Of a stretch of DNA of 21,875 nucleotides, positions 19,344-21,875 are shown piece after piece (position 1 is the first letter of the stretch; every line of letters starts with the position of its first letter). Source of the DNA: CAZXVW01 sp964644025. GTDB lineage: Bacteria; Acidobacteriota; Terriglobia; Bryobacterales; Bryobacteraceae. The stretch is from NCBI GenBank assembly GCA_964644025.1, contig CAZXVW010000054.1, forward strand, positions 1-21,875. Reading direction: 5' to 3'. Below the pieces are notes generated by a model. It made no database searches. It was not told the DNA's origin and saw only the letters and a list, made by a program, of their open reading frames with translations. A program made the translations under genes and the position numbers.

Positions 19344-20233
19344 CGGGCAGCTCGCTCCCCTTGCATCATGATCTTCAACAGCTCGGAATCCGAGCTGAGG
19401 ATCGCGGTGGTGTCCTTGTTGAAAATCTTCTTATAGGATTCCAGTGTCCGCAACAGCTTATAGAAGCTCGGGTTGCGGGAATAGGCGCGGCTGTATATCC
19501 GGGTGGATTCGGCGTCCCCCTGCCCCTTGATCTCCTCGGCTTGCCGGTATGCCGCCGAGAGGATTTCCTCCTTCTGCCGGTCGGCGGCGGCCCGGATGCG
19601 CAGCGCCTGTTCCTCGCCTTCGGCGCGGTACTGTTTGGCGATGCGTTCCCGTTCGGCGCGCATGCGGGCATAGACGCTCTGCTTGTTCTGCTCGGGCAGG
19701 TTCAGCCGTTTGATCCGGACATCGGCCACGTGAATGCCGTACTGCTCCAGCGCCACGCTGTCGGTCAGGGACGTAATATTGTCCAGCATGTCCTCTCCGT
19801 TGACCGCAGCGGGGGTCGTCGCCACCAGGGACTCCAAATCGTGGTTGCCCAGCGAAGCCGCCAGCGACGACCAGATGATGTCATGCAGCCTCATTTCCGC
19901 GGCCACCGCGTCGCCTACCGTCTGGACGAATTTTTCAGGATCGGATATTCTCCAGGCGACATAACACTCGACCAGGAGGTTCTTCTTGTCGCGCGTGAGG
20001 AACTCGCTGGGACGCGGGTTGTAGATGCGGAGCCGCCGGTCGAAATAATTTGCCCTCCGGAAGAACCACTTGGCGTGCAGGCCGGCCTCGGTGACAGTGT
20101 AGACCGGCCTGCCGAACTGCGTCACCAGCACAAACTCGGTCTCCCGAACTGAGAAAAAAGTCAGCCACAGAAACACCAGCAGCGCCACCGCTCCCGCGGC
20201 CGGGAAGTATTTCCTGTATTTGCCCAGTTCCAT
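19340..20233 (-). CDS. hflC: HflC-type SPFH protein
   Basis: SPFH protein of 297 residues, the HflC half of the FtsH-modulating complex. One helix (about 10-27) is followed by VRETEFVLVTQFGRPVYTVTEAGLH in two parts of the SPFH core, then FFRRANYFDRRLRIYNPRPSEFLTRDKKNLLV, the HflC-type replacement for the HflK loop. A highly charged helix (RMRAERERIAKQYRAEGEEQ) leads into AYRQAEEIKGQGDAES and SFYKLLRTLESYKKIF, which is characteristic of HflC. A GGAG seven bases before the ATG is a good ribosome binding site. A spacer of 56 bases separates it from the ATPase-HflK fusion. Confidence 0.9.
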   Translation of the reverse strand: MELGKYRKYFPAAGAVALLVFLWLTFFSVRETEFVLVTQFGRPVYTVTEAGLHAKWFFRRANYFDRRLRIYNPRPSEFLTRDKKNLLVECYVAWRISDPEKFVQTVGDAVAAEMRLHDIIWSSLAASLGNHDLESLVATTPAAVNGEDMLDNITSLTDSVALEQYGIHVADVRIKRLNLPEQNKQSVYARMRAERERIAKQYRAEGEEQALRIRAAADRQKEEILSAAYRQAEEIKGQGDAESTRIYSRAYSRNPSFYKLLRTLESYKKIFNKDTTAILSSDSELLKIMMQGERAAR

Positions 20234-20289
20234 AATTTACTCCGCGTTCAGAAATCTGGCGTTCACCCCGCCGGCTTTCCCGCCGCCGT

Positions 20290-21875
20290 TCATCGCTGCG
20301 CCCCCTGGCCGGTCTGGTTCGCTGTCGCCTCCGGCGGCGATGGCGGAACTGGCGGAGGCGCCTCTTCTTCTAGGGGAAACTCGGCCTGGTAAGCAGGCGC
20401 GGGCTGCGTCACGGCAGGAATGAATCCGATGCCGTCGTCCAGCAGCGTCAGGTGCCGGCGCCCGCGGGTGGAATCGACAATCATCTTGCGCTGGTTGGCC
20501 AGCACCTGCTCCATGGTTTCCAGGTACAGCCGGGTCCGGGTCACCGCGGGGCCGGTCCGGTAGGCAGACTCCTCCTGGGTGAACCGGCTGGCGTCTCCCG
20601 CGGCCCGGTTTTTCTTTCCGGCCGTATAGCCCTTGGCGTTCTCGATACTCGCTTCGGCGTTGCCGCGTGCCAAGGCGACCTGTTCGTAACGGTACCCCTC
20701 GGCCTCGTTGATCATCCGGTTCTTCTCTTCGTAAGCCCCCGAGACATCCCGGAACGCATCCACGACCTCCAGTGAGGGGTGTACATCCAGCAGCCGGACC
20801 TGGAGCACTTCGACGCCGGCCTGGTATCTGTCCAGTCGGCGCTGCAAAGCTTCGAGTGCGCGTTTCTCCAGGGCTTTTCTTCCTGTTGTGAAAATGTCAT
20901 CCAGCGGGGTGGTGGTGACCACCTCCTGCATCACCCAGTCCACCGCCGCCCGCACTGTCTCTTCCCCGTTCATCAGGTTGAACAGGTAATCGTCGGGCCG
21001 TTTCAGGCGGTAATGCACGGTGGCGGTGACCTCGAGCATGTTCTGGTCGCCGCTCAGCATCAGGGACTCCTCGGGCCGGCGCTGGAAACGTCCCGAGCGG
21101 TGCTGAGCGTTCCACTCGTAGGCGGCCGGTTCAGTTTCCGGCAGGGGTGTTCCGGACCGGAACCCGAACTCGATCACGCGAACCTTCCTGGCCTGGATGC
21201 GGGTCAGCCGTTCCATCGGCCAGGAAAGCTTGTAATGCAGGCCCGGCTCCTTGTAAGGCAGGATCTTCTTGCCGAAGCGTTCCACCACGCCTACCTCGTC
21301 CGGACCAAGCACGTAGAAACCGCTGAGCAGGTACAACCCCGAAGCCCCGATGAGCACCGGCTTGGCGAGCCGCCGCCGGTGCTCGACCAGGTAGTTGAAG
21401 CCTTCTTTCGGGTCGATCCGCGCCGCCAGCGCCTTGGCTTCTTGCCAGAGGGCAGGGAGTGCGGTGTGTTCCACCCGGTGTTCCAGCCAGTGGCGCAGGC
21501 GGCCATGACCGCGGCGCTCCACCTTGAGCAACCGCAGCGAGTTCAGCATCACCAGGAACGAAGAGATCTGGTGGAAAAACGCCGCCCCCAACGGACCAAT
21601 CATTCCGGACGAGGCCAGAGTCACGGCGGCCGCGTTCACGACGCCGGCGAAGACGATGATGTTCTGCCACGCCGTAGCCACCGCCCGCCGGCTGACCTCG
21701 AACAGCTTGGGAAACTTCTCCAGCGAATGGCCCATGTAGACGACGTCGGCGGCCTCGGCGGTAATGTCGCTCGCTCCGGCCACGGCGATGCCCACCTCGG
21801 CGGTGGCCAGCGCGGGTGCGTCATTGACGCCGTCGCCGGCCATGGCCACGTGCCGGCCCTGGGAGCGGAGCTGGC
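20290..21875 (-). CDS. P-type ATPase C-terminus fused in frame to HflK (partial, runs off right edge)
   Basis: One uninterrupted frame of at least 527 residues, open at the window edge. Numbering here starts at the GTG at 21849. Residues 3-14 carry the P-type ATPase hinge motif MAGDGVNDAPAL, followed by VGIAVAGASDITAEAADVV. Two membrane helices follow (about 62-82 and 85-108), ending FFHQISSFLVMLNSLRLL, as in P1B heavy-metal pumps. A His-rich cytoplasmic linker (H115, H120, H124, H128) leads to a new helix (163-182) and a complete HflK-type SPFH domain. This has PGLHYKLSWPMERL, SGDQNMLEVTATVHY, NEAEGYRYEQVALARGNAEA and RLYLETMEQVLANQRKMIVD. The C-terminus is Pro/Glu rich. Topology is consistent: the pump ends in the cytoplasm and HflK begins there. 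Pump metal motifs lie beyond the edge, so the metal is unknown. Confidence 0.9.
   Translation of the reverse strand, partial: QLRSQGRHVAMAGDGVNDAPALATAEVGIAVAGASDITAEAADVVYMGHSLEKFPKLFEVSRRAVATAWQNIIVFAGVVNAAAVTLASSGMIGPLGAAFFHQISSFLVMLNSLRLLKVERRGHGRLRHWLEHRVEHTALPALWQEAKALAARIDPKEGFNYLVEHRRRLAKPVLIGASGLYLLSGFYVLGPDEVGVVERFGKKILPYKEPGLHYKLSWPMERLTRIQARKVRVIEFGFRSGTPLPETEPAAYEWNAQHRSGRFQRRPEESLMLSGDQNMLEVTATVHYRLKRPDDYLFNLMNGEETVRAAVDWVMQEVVTTTPLDDIFTTGRKALEKRALEALQRRLDRYQAGVEVLQVRLLDVHPSLEVVDAFRDVSGAYEEKNRMINEAEGYRYEQVALARGNAEASIENAKGYTAGKKNRAAGDASRFTQEESAYRTGPAVTRTRLYLETMEQVLANQRKMIVDSTRGRRHLTLLDDGIGFIPAVTQPAPAYQAEFPLEEEAPPPVPPSPPEATANQTGQGAQR

Overview
This GC-rich bacterial window is densely packed, mostly with minus-strand genes. 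The best taxonomic guess is Acidobacteriota. This rests on a short secreted metalloprotease family that I associate with that phylum, and on a MacA-type adaptor beside a lone ABC ATPase. No rRNA or other marker is present, so this is inference.

Layout. (1) 1-4236, minus strand: a near-complete ISC iron-sulfur cluster operon, iscR-iscS-iscU-iscA-hscB-hscA. hscA runs off the left edge. A strong promoter and a palindromic Rrf2-type operator lie in front of iscR. (2) 4456-5690, plus strand: a tiny lipoprotein and a NagX/HGSNAT-like membrane acyltransferase. (3) 5785-6551, minus strand: a secreted HExxH metalloprotease gene broken by one frameshift in a 5-C run. (4) 6872-9195, minus strand: an ABC ATPase and a MacA-like adaptor without a recognisable permease. 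(5) 9559-13874, minus strand: dnaE-accA, overlapping by one base. A small two-helix membrane protein gene diverges from dnaE. (6) 14204-16758: a PfkB-family sugar-phosphate kinase diverging from an EamA/DMT transporter, then a zinc-ribbon four-helix membrane protein whose 3' end overlaps the transporter tail. (7) 16991-17767, plus strand: a secreted protein made of two diverged copies of one domain, followed by a terminator-like hairpin. (8) 17866-21875, minus strand: the most unusual block. The C-terminus of a P-type (probably P1B) ATPase is fused in frame to an HflK-type SPFH protein. It is followed by HflC, a second HflK and a membrane-anchored NTF2-like protein, closely spaced or overlapping, so probably one operon.

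How the genes may work together. Region 1 makes and transfers Fe-S clusters, and IscR senses cluster status and represses the operon. Region 8 suggests an SPFH membrane scaffold physically tied to a cation pump. Such scaffolds normally regulate the FtsH protease. The idea is a metal-export or membrane-stress module that combines ion pumping with membrane-protein quality control. The fusion can be read directly in the sequence; the biological role is inference. No tRNA, rRNA, CRISPR array, insertion sequence or origin was recognised.
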